Of a stretch of DNA of 21,360 nt, positions 1-8,152 are shown one piece after another. Both the position numbers and the translations under genes were made by a program. Source of the stretch: Chara braunii (lineage: Eukaryota > Streptophyta > Charophyceae > Charales > Characeae); contig BFEA01000126.1 in NCBI GenBank assembly GCA_003427395.1, forward strand, positions 2,040,871 to 2,062,230, given 5' to 3'. Numbering within the stretch: position 1 is the stretch's first letter; the number at the start of each line of letters is the position of its first letter. The notes under the pieces are model-generated. The model ran no database searches. It worked only from the letters and a program-made list of their open reading frames with translations, and was not told the origin of the DNA.

Positions 1-90
<90 letters not shown>
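1..90. repeat. Poly-A tract at window start
   Basis: Uninterrupted A run of 90 bases that probably continues beyond the window. The sister block at 20063 has a (GAA)n-rich purine tract in the same place, so the two blocks share a purine-rich edge but not the same repeat. It could be an expanded microsatellite, a retroposed tail or an assembly artefact. Confidence 0.9.
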
Positions 91-95
<5 letters not shown>

Positions 96-121
96 GGAGA
101 TGAGGGGAGCGGGCGACTTAC

Positions 122-262
122 CTGGCAGTAGGTGCGCCCTCCCTTGCCGTCAATGATGGCGCTGTGAGGTTAGGCTCGTCATTGCCGACTTGTTGGAATG
201 CGCGTTGTGCCTGTCGTGCCCGTCGTGTGGTCGTAGTGTGCTGAGCTTCGTGACGGATCGTG
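122..262 (-). CDS. Candidate internal exon of unknown gene (left copy)
   Basis: Function unknown. On the minus strand a pyrimidine tract ending CTTGCTTCTCAG (acceptor AG at 264-263) opens a 141-nt segment that ends CCAG followed by GTAAGT (121-116), a strong donor. One frame, with phase 1 at the start, is open throughout. It gives a polar, Gln/Arg/Thr-rich peptide containing RARQAQRAFQQVGNDEPN and no known domain. The copy at 20094-20234 has the same length, splice sites and open frame with about nine residue changes, and two more diverged copies lie at 3153-3320 and 19710-19880. No start codon is expected inside. The opposite strand also carries a GGTAAGT (284-290), so strand choice is not certain. 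Confidence 0.35.
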
Positions 263-419
263 CTGAGAAGCAAGAGAGAGAGAAGGTAAGTCTCAAATCC
301 CACGGTCTACTCCGTAGAACTTCTATCGGTAGGAAGAACAAAATCAAAAGAATCTAACACTAGCTAAAGCAAATGTATCTACCGCTAAAACGTGGGAATG
401 TACACCGCCATACTCGTTT

Positions 420-595
420 GCTCGTGTGTGAGTGTGAGTGTGTGTATGTGCGTGCGTGAGTGCGTGGACATGCATGCGTGCATGAACGTGTGTATGTGTG
501 AATTAGGACTATATATATATATATACATATACGTTTATATAATCAGACTACAAATATACATGCATATATATATATATATATATATATACATCGTC
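420..595. repeat. TG-rich and TA-rich microsatellite stretch
   Basis: It starts with alternating GTGTGAGTGTGAG-type sequence, continues with a TGCATGCGTGCATG palindromic motif at about 469-484, then TA dinucleotide runs near 511-525 and 566-589. The same array occurs at about 20397-20560 with different run lengths. TGCATGC-type motifs are known as ApiAP2 binding sites in apicomplexans, but inside a TG-rich microsatellite this match may be chance. Confidence 0.8.
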
Positions 596-700
596 AAACC
601 GAACTGCCCTACGCTATGGCGGATGGGGCGCAGGTGGTCTTTGGGTGTATGTGGCAACTGTGTGTTGGGGAACGAGGTTGTGAGTGAGCGAGACACATAC

Positions 701-845
701 CTGGCGCTGGAAGCGTGCGACATTGGTCGCTGTATGCTCGTACTTCAGAAAAGCTGTTGACATCATCATTCGACATCGTAGTACAGGCTAGATACGATCT
801 GCCATCTGTAGTCTGGGCGCCGAGCGCCAGATAGGATATCAACAT
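701..845 (-). CDS. Candidate exon, unknown protein (left copy)
   Basis: Function unknown. The minus-strand frame begins MLISYLALGAQ, contains TTMSNDDVNSFSEV and runs open to GCGCCAG followed by GTATGT (700-695), a plausible donor. The right-hand copy (20671-20815) keeps the frame, but a one-base change turns the donor AG/GTATGT into AT/GTATGT and an indel shifts the last residues. Composition looks protein-like rather than repetitive, with no signal peptide or known motif. A stop codon lies about 16 codons upstream in this frame, so it could be a first exon or the tail of a longer exon. It overlaps the end of the small ORF at 839-1018 in another frame. Confidence 0.25.
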
Positions 846-1018
846 TGGTTCTTCATTAATGATGATGATGAGACTTTACCAACATTGTCAATTATGAGCT
901 CGGTGTGTCTTCTTATTTGGTAAAACTCGTGATGCAATTCTGCTATTGGTTCGAGGTCACGACTATCAGGTCTTGTGTATATGATGTTGTTTGATTGCTG
1001 AAGTTCGCTATTGTTCAT
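839..1018 (-). CDS. Small conserved ORF, 59 aa, unknown
   Basis: A minus-strand ORF starts at ATG 1018-1016, ends in TGA at 841-839 and encodes 59 residues, including YTRPDSRDLEPIAELHHEF and ELIIDNVGKV. It is hydrophilic and slightly acidic with no membrane segment. The copy at 20809-20991 is 60 residues long and open, beginning MSNSEL instead of MNNSEL. Several differences between copies are replacements rather than silent, so there is no sign of strong purifying selection. Just upstream on the minus strand lies a (TAA)n array ending in ACAAGGAAG, which could be an intron end. It may be an exon fragment of the same gene as the neighbouring candidates; I do not recognise the family. Confidence 0.25.
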   Translation of the reverse strand: MNNSELQQSNNIIYTRPDSRDLEPIAELHHEFYQIRRHTELIIDNVGKVSSSSLMKNQC

Positions 1019-1030
1019 CTTCCTTGTATA

Positions 1031-1033
1031 TTA

Positions 1034-1085
<52 letters not shown>
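1031..1085. repeat. (TTA)n microsatellite
   Basis: About 18 near-perfect TTA/ATT triplets. They end the left duplicated block; the right block ends in the same motif with fewer repeats (21001-21031). Confidence 0.95.
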
Positions 1086-1275
1086 ACAAGTGGACCCGCC
1101 GCAGCCACGTTGCGGCAGAGGAGAGGGACGAAGAGGGGGGCAAGGCTCTTGTTGTTACACTGTCGTTTTTTTTTATAAATATTTTTTTTTTTGTCGTCGT
1201 ATTCGTTATACACTAAAAAAAACATGACTGTGACAGACTGTTTCCGAGTGATCAGGAGGTTGTGTGTAAGAAAGA

Positions 1276-1278
<3 letters not shown>
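1086..1278. other. Spacer with two poly-T runs, no gene seen
   Basis: Unique sequence with T runs at about 1166-1174 and 1183-1192, followed by an A run. I see no gene. Long minus-strand reading frames across it only link microsatellites. Confidence 0.6.
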
Positions 1279-1350
<72 letters not shown>

Positions 1351-1367
1351 TGACACACACAGACACA
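1279..1367. repeat. (CT)n followed by (TG)n and (CA)n
   Basis: About 27 CT units lead into GT units and then a short CA run, so the TG and CA parts are complementary and can fold back. The CT tract is complementary to the (AG)n tract at 2515-2594. Confidence 0.95.
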
Positions 1368-1489
1368 CGTGCGCACGCGCGCAGGCAGGGTCGCTTCAAC
1401 AGTTTCATGTGTGCATGAACTGAGCAGCCTTCGAATGTGCAAAATGAGAAGGAGAGTATGGAGAAAGGGGCTGTGAGATGCAACCCCAT

Positions 1490-2470
1490 CCCCAATCCCC
1501 TCCCCCTCCTTCTCCCCCTCCTTCTCCCACTCCTCCTCCCGCTCCTCCTCCCGCTCCTCCTCCTCCTCCCGCTCCTCCACCAAACAACATGACAAAGATC
1601 CCGCCATAGCCCCGCTCTCGCTGCTTCTCCCGCTCCTCGCCCCTCTTCTTCTCCCGCTCCCTCTGTTGCTACTCCTCCCGCTCCTCCTGCTGCGCGTCCT
1701 CCTTCGGCTGCTTCTCCTGCTTTTCCCGCCGTTCCTCCTCCCCCTCCTCCCGCTTCCCGCGCCATAGCCCCGCTCCCGCTCCTTCCCCGCTCCTTCTCCC
1801 ACGCCTCCTCTCGCTCCTTCTCCCGCTCCTCCCACTCCTCCCACTCCTCCTCCTCCTCCTCCTCCCCCTTCCGCTCCTCCTCCGCCAAACAACGTGACAA
1901 AGATCCCGCCATAGCCCCGCTCCCGCTCGTTTTCCTGCTGCTCCTCCCTCTCCTCCTCCTCCTCCTTCTCCCGCTCTCCCCCCTGCTGCTTCTCCTTCTC
2001 CCGCTGCTTCCCCTGCTCTTTCCCCCGTTCCTCCTGCCGCTCCTCGCTCGTCCTCGTGCTCCTCCCGCTTCTCCTCCTCCACCTATATCTCCTCCCCCTC
2101 CTCTGCCTCCCGCGCGTTCGTTAACCCCCTCCCCGTTTCCCCTCCCGCTCCCCCTCCCACTCCTTCTACCGCCCCTCCTCCCGTGCCTCCTCCGCCCCTT
2201 CCCGTTTCTCCTCGTGCTCCTTCTCCTGCTCCTAACCCCCTTCCCGTTTCCCCTGCCGCTCCTCCTACTCCAGCACCTCCTCCCGCGGCTCCTCCGCCCC
2301 TTAGGATTTCCCCTCCCGCTCTTTCTCCCGCACCTGCTCCCGCTCCTCCTCCCACTCCTCCTTTTCCCGCTCCTTTTCCCATCCCTCCTCCCGCTCCTTC
2401 CGCTCCTCCCGCTCCTCCTCCCGCTCGTCCTCCGCCAAACAACGTGACAAAGATCCTGCCATAGCCATCT
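1490..2470. repeat. 1-kb polypyrimidine tract with embedded 31-nt repeat
   Basis: The plus strand is almost entirely C/T with scattered G, built from irregular CTCCTCCCG words. Embedded are three copies of a non-pyrimidine 31-nt unit at 1581-1611, 1886-1916 and 2436-2466, containing AACGTGACAAAGATCC and then GCCATAGCC, spaced 305 and 550 bases. On the minus strand these units read MAGSLSRCLAEEE in one frame, and the tract reads as Glu/Arg/Gly-rich peptide in every frame because purine codons rarely make stops. The minus-strand start of the tract (near 2472) follows TTTTTTTCATAG, a good acceptor, so an E/G-rich exon is possible but not shown. The mirror-like purine strand could adopt triplex DNA. 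Confidence 0.7.
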
Positions 2471-2513
2471 CCTATGAAAAAAACAAAAGAAAAATGGCCC
2501 ACCATGTGGCTAG

Positions 2514-2514
<1 letters not shown>

Positions 2515-2594
<80 letters not shown>
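2515..2594. repeat. (AG)n microsatellite
   Basis: About 40 perfect AG units, complementary to the CT array at 1279-1333. Confidence 0.97.
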
Positions 2595-2598
<4 letters not shown>

Positions 2599-2715
2599 CC
2601 ATCTATAGAATGAGCAACGCACCGGCCAACAGGCAATTCGATTTTGCTCATCCTATCGATGGAAATAGCGTGAGGCCAGGCGCAGGGTTGGAGACTTACC
2701 TGTTCGCCTTTTCTC

Positions 2716-3145
2716 TCTTTGTGTATGTGTCTGTTTGTTTGTTTGTTTGTTTGTGTCTGTCGGTGTCTGTCTGCCCGCTTGTCTGTCTGTCTGTTATCTC
2801 TGTTTGCCAGTCAATGTCTGTCATGTTTGTTTATCCGTGTCTGTCTGCTAACATGTGTGTCTGTTCCCGTTTGTCTATTATCTGGTTGTAGTGTGTCTGT
2901 CATCTGCCTGTCTTTGTTTGTATGTCTGTTTTGTATTTGTCTGTCTGTTCTGCATGTTCGTCGCTGTTTGTCTGGTTGCCTGTGTCTGTCTTTGTTTATG
3001 TCTTGTATGTCTGTCAGCCATTGTCCGTTTGTCTGTCCGTCCCTTCGTCACTGTTTGTATGTTTGTCTGGCACCGACTGTCTGTCTGTTCGTGTCTGTCT
3101 GTTTGACTGTCTATTTGTATGCCCGTGCCTGTCTGTCTCCCTCCT
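2716..3145. repeat. Degenerate (TGTC/TTTG)n tract
   Basis: Irregular TGTCTGTC and TTTGTTTG words over about 430 bases. Cys/Leu/Val-rich reading frames here are translations of the repeat, not genes. The complementary CAGA-type tract lies at 3765-3980 in inverse orientation. A minus-strand donor GTAAGT sits just outside it (2699-2694). Confidence 0.85.
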
Positions 3146-3152
3146 TTCTCTC

Positions 3153-3320
3153 TCACGGGGCACACGGCACGGTCCTCCACACCGTGCAACACACCGAGGC
3201 AGCATGGGGGACATGACAAGCATGCATTCCAACAGGCCGAGCGGTTGACAGATCCACCCTTGAGACGTCATCGGTGGGTACACTGCACATCCAACAAGTT
3301 CCCACCCTTGCATATGGTAA
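3153..3320 (+). repeat. Inverted, diverged copy of the exon module
   Basis: The plus strand here resembles the minus strand of 122-262. It has a pyrimidine tract ending CTTTCTCTCTCAC, then ACATGACAAGCA and GCATTCCAACAGGCCGAGC, which align with GCACGACAGGCA and GCATTCCAACAAGTCGGCA, and then GGTAAGC (3315-3321) where the other copies have GGTAAGT. The plus frame reads [18 protein letters not shown], sharing AFQQ with the other copies. The acceptor AG is lost, so this copy may be a decayed exon or a fragment of a mobile repeat. It overlaps the last exon of the minus-strand candidate gene. Confidence 0.4.
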
Positions 3321-4174
3321 GCAACGGATGCAGGGTGGAGCAGCTTGAATTTATAACAATAATAATCTCTAATACTCTAAAGGAAGAAGCGAGTTTCGCG
3401 TGACGGGCCAAACAGAAACCGGGCGCCGCGCGGGCTCGCTCTGAGGCAGTGGGGCGAGGTACGATTATACACAGTGTATCTTTTCATGATTATAGTAGAA
3501 GAATCACTTACCTTCTGTGCATTCCGAGCGTAGTGCAGCGAGGTTATTACACTCGAAAAAGAGAAACTGTGAGTGCAATTGGTAACCACTTACGGGTACG
3601 AGCATTTGGCTGATATCTTCCTACTGGCGGCCGTATGATAAGAAGATCTCAGGTGTTGTGAGACTTTATAATAGATCACCCCTTTATTAGTGCGCAGATA
3701 CTCACCTGCAAACGCTCGCTAACATACACGGTCAAACTCGCCTGGAGAAAGAAGAGAGAAAAACGGACAAATAGTCAAACAGACATACACGAACATACAG
3801 ACACACATATACAGACACAAACAACCATACGTGACAGATAGAGATAGACAAGCAGACAAGGAACGACACAGACATTCAAACAAACGGACAGGTGCAAACA
3901 GATAGACAAACAAAACGACGGGCAGATAAAAACAGACAAACAGACAGATACATACATACAAATGGACAAACAGACAAGCATAGATAAAAAGGAGAGTCAT
4001 TTACCTTTGATGGGGGTGCTAGTGTTCGGTTGCAGCATCCCGCACTATTGAAGCGCTTAGTGAATGGATCCCCAAGACTATTTAAGTATGGTGCATTGCT
4101 GGAGACTCCTAAGATGCATATATCTGAACTTTGCATTTTCGCACTCCAGTATGGGCTTCGTGTGGTTTCCAAGT
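3268..4174 (-). CDS. Candidate four-exon gene, 3' part, unknown protein
   Basis: Function unknown. Four minus-strand segments bounded by splice-like signals join in one frame. Exon 4174-4005 (170 nt) follows a 60-nt pyrimidine tract and CATAG, and ends AAG before GTAAAT. Exon 3741-3706 (36 nt) follows CTTCTTTCTCCAG, reads ASLTVYVSERLQ and ends CAG before GTGAGT. Exon 3551-3512 (40 nt) follows TTTCTCTTTTTCGAG, reads CNNLAALRSECTE and ends AAG before GTAAGT. Exon 3368-3268 (101 nt) follows ATTAG, reads IIIVINSSCSTLHPLL and ends in TGA. Introns are 263, 154 and 143 nt. The first exon contains KMQSSDICILGVSSNAPYL and GCCNRTLAPPSK. The upstream exon is not found; a donor at 4602-4597 is one candidate. 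The last acceptor is the weakest. Splicing is inferred; no homology is recognised. Confidence 0.35.
3765..3980. repeat. Degenerate (CAGA/CATA)n tract
   Basis: Words such as ACAGACA and CATACA over about 215 bases. It is the reverse complement in character of 2716-3145 and falls inside the first intron of the minus-strand candidate gene. Confidence 0.85.
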
Positions 4175-4605
4175 CTATGACTATGTACAGGCGTGCGTAA
4201 AAGAAGGAGAGAGGGAAAAAGAGAGAGAAGGAGAGAGAAAGAAACACAGAGAGACAGAGAAGAAGGCCATGATGTCGCAAGGCGTGTACCTGGTCTACGC
4301 TGGGATGAACGTCATCATGTACTCCGGTTCTGTTGTTGATATCAACCGGATGCATTATCAATTCATAGGCTGGTACTAGTTGCGTAGTTGTAGACTAGAC
4401 GCTGTGTACCAGGTAGGACGAAGAGCTCTGGATACGTGTGCAGGTGGTACAGCGAGTAGGCTCTCGCTGACATTCAGGTTCAATACTTTGATTTCGCTAG
4501 TGATGGAAAGTTAGTATTTTGTTACCTTCGGGATTGTGACGGACTTCTGAGAGTTCAACGAGATTTTTGCAATCTGGAAATTGTCGTTTTGCCATCACTT
4601 ACCTT
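4175..4605. other. Purine tract and unassigned sequence
   Basis: 4201-4265 is AG-rich on the plus strand and acts as the pyrimidine tract of the candidate minus-strand acceptor at 4175. The rest is unique. A minus-strand donor GTAAGT lies at 4602-4597. No convincing exon was found; the plus frame ending in QFIGWY at 4377 is open but unsupported. Confidence 0.4.
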
Positions 4606-4613
4606 TCAGTGCA

Positions 4614-4615
<2 letters not shown>

Positions 4616-4666
<51 letters not shown>

Positions 4667-4702
4667 GTTATTGTTTTTTTGTTATTATTATTATTATTAT
4701 TA
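4616..4702. repeat. Two (TTA)n arrays
   Basis: About 16 triplets, then a T-rich gap, then about seven more. Confidence 0.95.
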
Positions 4703-4740
4703 GTAGATTTGTTGTTGCTTTTATCGAGCATCATACGGGG

Positions 4741-5209
4741 TGTCGGAGAGGAGAGAGACATTGTCACTGAGTGATGGTGCCTACCTCCTCTATCCTCGTC
4801 CATTCCTGTTCTTGCTGATCCTTCCAAATATTTATCCAGTTGAGTATATTTGTTTGATAGTATGTTTCCACTGAGATAATCCTGGCCTTGCCAACTTTAA
4901 AGTTTAGACAGTCAAATGCAATAACTAGACATGGTCGATAAACAAGGTGAATGCGGGAGCTCTGCCGGAGTTCAGGTACGCAAGACTTATCTCTTTCCCA
5001 TACACCCATACGAGCTATGAGCTTCCATTTGACTGCATGCATGATTGTATGATGATATACTGTTTATACTTTCTTCAAGACTAAGCTTATCAAAAGTAAC
5101 AAGGATATATGACTGAAGTAGAATCCTGCCTGATGGAAAAAAGGAACCTAAAATAACCAAGAAGGAACCTAAGATTGCTTGGGTTTGAAGAACAAAAAGG
5201 TGCAATAAC
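4741..5209. other. Unassigned region before the hairpin array
   Basis: A minus-strand ORF at 5042-4764 (92 aa) contains VGKARIISVETYYQ and INIWKDQQEQEW and looks less repetitive than most in the window, but I recognise no family. A direct repeat AAGGAACCTAA occurs at 5140 and 5162. TGTCAC at 4762-4767 is the inverse of GTGACA at the presumed LTR end (8305-8310), making this a possible LTR start. There is no second copy to test it. Confidence 0.3.
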
Positions 5210-5272
5210 GGCTCATGTGTAAGCCATCATACTACTTGTGTATGCTCTAACTTCGCTGAGAGTTGACAATGG

Positions 5273-5636
5273 GGTACTCATGTCTGAGTTACCTTACTAA
5301 CTGCCGGATCAACGGTCGTCGTGACGGAAAGAAGTGTCTGACATTGAATTATGAACTAAATTAGGTGCTAATGTGTGAGTTACCTTACTAATTGCCGGAT
5401 CGACTGTCGTCGTGACGGAAAGAGGTGTCTGACACTAACTTATGAACAAAATTAGATGCTCATGTTTGAGTTACCTTACTAACTGCCGGATCGACTGTCG
5501 TTGTGATGGGCAGAGATGTCTAACACTAACTTATGAACTAAACGAGGTACTCATGTGTGAGATGCCTTACCGGATCGACTGTCGTCGTGGAGGGAAGAAA
5601 GGTCTGACACTGAGAAAAAATAAAGAGATTCTCTTG
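5273..5636 (+). repeat. 91-bp tandem repeat, four units
   Basis: Units begin at 5273, 5364, 5455 and 5546, exactly 91 bases apart; the last is shortened. Each opens with a TGTN-loop hairpin (stem GGTA/TACC plus CTCA/TGAG), then TTACTAACTGCCGGATC, then a GTCGTCGTGACGG segment and the short palindrome GTGTCTGACAC. This array is absent from the second element copy, which begins further downstream. Confidence 0.85.
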
Positions 5637-5741
5637 TGTGGGCCGCCCTATTAGCCTACCGGACCAGTCTCCGTAGGCGGTAGAAAACACATGTATGGAT
5701 CGGACACTTGTTCTTTGAGGCTGGGACGATTGGCATAATCA

Positions 5742-5782
5742 GAAGGTGGCAGTACTCCTGTGTGTGCTACCTCACCACCTTC
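5742..5782 (+). repeat. Hairpin GAAGGTGG / CCACCTTC
   Basis: An 8-bp perfect inverted repeat (5742-5749 with 5775-5782) encloses another ACTCCTGTGTGTG core. It is probably a variant of the same hairpin family. Confidence 0.55.
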
Positions 5783-6038
5783 AAGCTGATTAACTAGGAT
5801 CTGCTTGTTGTGAAAAGTGAACTCATGGGATTTTTGTATTAACTTCCTTTCTTATTAACGACTAAGGAAGTTTCGGTCTTTGCACTTACTCAAGGTGTAG
5901 TAGGGGGCTCCAAGGAGGGTCATCCTATTCACACGCTTGTGTCTAAGGCTAGTTAACAACCTGCAAAAAGTAGGAAATCACATTGCTACTCTTTCTTTCC
6001 TATCTTGTTCACCCTTAGACAATCCAACCGCCAGACCG

Positions 6039-6322
6039 GTAATAGGGAGGCTTCTGTGGGAGATATCCTATTACTTGCTCAACGGGTGGACTACTTATTA
6101 CCCAAGGAAGTAGTAGGGAGGCTTCTGTAGGAGTCATCTTATTACTTGCTTAACGGGTGGACTACTTATTATCCAAGGAAGTAGTAGGGAGGCTGATGTA
6201 GGAGTCATTCTATTACTTGCTTAACGGGTGGACTATTTATGATACAAGAAAGTAGTAGAGAGGCTTCTGTAGGAGTCATCCTATTACTTGCTTAGCGGGT
6301 GGAGTAATTATTACCCAAGGAC
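6039..6322 (+). repeat. 71-bp tandem repeat, four units
   Basis: Units start at 6039, 6110, 6181 and 6252. Each carries a hairpin with outer stem GTARTAGG/CCTATTAC, inner stem GGCTTC/GGAGTC and loop TGTA. Next comes ACGGGTGGACTACTT. The end of each unit (ACTACTT) is complementary to the start of the next (AAGTAGT), giving a competing pairing. A fifth, diverged unit at 6323 keeps the fold with a different inner stem (GACCC/GGGTC). Confidence 0.9.
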
Positions 6323-7311
6323 GTGGTAGGGGGGGACCCTTGTTGGGGTCTGCCTATTACCTACTTGATTCTGTAGTAACTTACTAAGGGGGTACTCATG
6401 TAGGAATACCCTAAACACTCGTCTTTAGTCCAAACTAACCTGATCTCAGGTCGATCAGCTTCGGAAGGGTAACAAGATACCCTTATCAAGATTCTCCTAA
6501 TGCCCTCATGAAGAGGACCTTGTCACGTGATAGTAGGGGGCTCTTGTGCGGGTCGCCTATTATTCACTCAGACCGTTATTAACCTCTGGAGGGGGTTGAC
6601 ATCCACATCTTTCAGAATGATACCTAAAACAAGTAGTAGGGTGCTTCTATAGGAGCCTCAACTATTTGTTGAAGGAAGGATGCTCATGTGTGAGCTATCC
6701 TGCTATTCTAAGCAAATCTTATGTATACATTGAGGGAAACTAAAAAAGGGAATCAAATACTCATGTGTGATTTACTCGGACTGTCTGATTGATTAGCAGA
6801 TTGCTTGGTATTGAGCAAGTAGCAAGAAATTCATATCTGAATCGACCTGCTGCTTGAGAATGTTAACACAAATAGAAGAAAAATGAAGAAACAATGCTCC
6901 TGTTGGAGCAAGGTCTCAAGAACCTGGAAAATGAACAAAGAGAAGAGAATCAGGACCGCGAGAGAAAAAAGCTTAAGAACCACCGCGTAGTTCATAGTCG
7001 TCCATGACTTTCAATTGTGAGGCCACAACGATGAATGAGTTATATTTCATCTACGTAAGCGCCAAACGGTGCGGTGATCTTCAAGAGAGAAAATGCAAGG
7101 ACTGAGAGTAGGGGAAATATGAGTTTCCCTAAGGCGACTTAGGAGACAGGTATGAACTCCTTGGTCGAGAGGAGAATGAGACAAACGACTTGGGTTAGAT
7201 AGAAGCTAGGGATTAAACTTTGGGATGTCGATCCTAGAGCTCACGATCTAGATCTAAGGGTTTCACCCTTAGATATCAATATGTGGGAAATCGAGTGGGG
7301 GTGTTGAATCT

Positions 7312-7450
7312 TTGTTGACCTATGTGTATGCAGGTCCCTGTTTTGATCTACTGCAATTGAAGAAGAAGTCCTACGTAAAGGACTCAAATTTCTATTATCT
7401 CTCGATAATAGGTCGATTGTTACCGATTCAACTTTTCCCCTTTGACTTGA
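7312..7450 (+). repeat. Hairpin segment duplicated in second copy
   Basis: Single copy here of a segment that occurs twice (134 bp apart) in the second element. It contains CTATTATC/GATAATAG (7392-7399 and 7404-7411) with a four-base loop. In the second element both repeats read CTGTTATC/GATAACAG, a paired change. Confidence 0.75.
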
Positions 7451-8109
7451 TACCCACGTCTAAAGTCAAACCCTGTGGTCAGTAAAACTATCACATGTGG
7501 TCATTGCCTAAATGGTCCTGGTCACTCTCAAGGGTCCTTTGAAGAAATGTGAGGGGGTTGGGCTTATGTTTCAGGAAAGATAAGGCTGCCATACATAGTT
7601 TGGGAAGTGAGGGACAATGTCAGTGGTTGATGGTTGACATCGTTAGTGCATGGCATGTGAACTGTCTTTGCATTATTCTGTGGAGGTCTGTTTTGTGCGT
7701 CATTTGGGATTGAACTGGACCTGATCTGTTGAAGAGTCTCGGACACACAACACTTGTGAAATTGGGAAGGGTTTTTGGCGGTAATAACACCTTCCTCATT
7801 ATTGTCTTGTATAACTTCTATATTACCTGATATCCAGTTAAGTCACGGTCTGTTAAGAAAGATAGGACACCCCTTGGTAGAAAGATGGTTTCATTGATAT
7901 TTGTAAAGATAATAATACATTACGCAGTAGTGGAAATAAACTGCCTTTTAAAAGTTTGACCTGAATATCTAACGGGGCAGTTCTAGGCGTCTTACGTCAC
8001 GTACCTCATATTATGCTACATCGATCGAGCAAACGCCCTCGGCCGACCTACCTCTACAAAGACATGTAAAAACCTTCTCATGTGGGCCGGTAGCTCAGCA
8101 GGGATACGC

Positions 8110-8141
8110 CTACCTGAGGGTGGTGACAGCCCCTCGGGTAG
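8110..8141 (+). promoter_or_regulatory. GC-rich hairpin in LTR 3' part
   Basis: CTACCTGAGGG pairs with CCCTCGGGTAG (11 bp with one T-G) around a ten-base loop. The second copy at 12167-12198 has a T-C mismatch in the stem. A donor-like GTAAGT follows at 8144. Possible leader RNA structure; role inferred. Confidence 0.5.
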
Positions 8142-8152
8142 AGGTAAGTTGT

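Larger units (their letters stand above)
91..1086. repeat. 1-kb duplicated block, left copy
   Basis: This segment matches 20063-21031 in direct orientation with an offset of about 19972. By eye it is well over 90 percent identical through both unique sequence and microsatellites, and both copies end in a (TTA)n array. Within it lie a TG-rich stretch with a TGCATGCGTGCATG motif (about 420-500), TA dinucleotide runs (about 510-590) and several exon-like minus-strand segments listed separately. It is either a tandem gene-family unit or a dispersed repeat. The shared splice-like signals favour a duplicated gene fragment. Confidence 0.85.
5210..6910 (+). repeat. Array of related short hairpins (TGTN-loop family)
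   Basis: About 16 stem-loops recur with a fixed plan: an outer stem, an inner 4-6 bp stem, and a loop usually TGTG, TGTA, TGTT or TGTC. Members begin at 5210, 5273, 5364, 5455, 5546, 6039, 6110, 6181, 6252, 6323, 6390, 6530, 6631, 6678, 6755, 6817 and 6895. Inner stems include CTCA/TGAG, GGCTTC/GGAGTC (with G-T pairs), GCTTC/GGAGC, ATTCA/TGAAT and TGCTCC/GGAGCA. Many of the CTCA-type members keep one unpaired base 3' of the inner stem. The weakest are 5210, 6390 and 6755. Confidence 0.7.

Noticed and set aside
1031-2082. Long Glu/Arg/Gly-rich minus-strand ORFs
   Set aside because: The frames stay open because purine-only codons seldom form stops, and all three frames read equally well. They run through (TTA)n and (CT)n arrays.
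2719-3216. Cys/Leu/Val-rich ORFs resembling membrane proteins
   Set aside because: Translation of a degenerate TGTC repeat in several overlapping frames; no non-repeat core.
5310-5350. Hammerhead ribozyme in the 91-bp unit (GACGGAAAG and CTGACA)
   Set aside because: The CTGANGA core is absent and the GAAA-like segment does not sit between proper stems.
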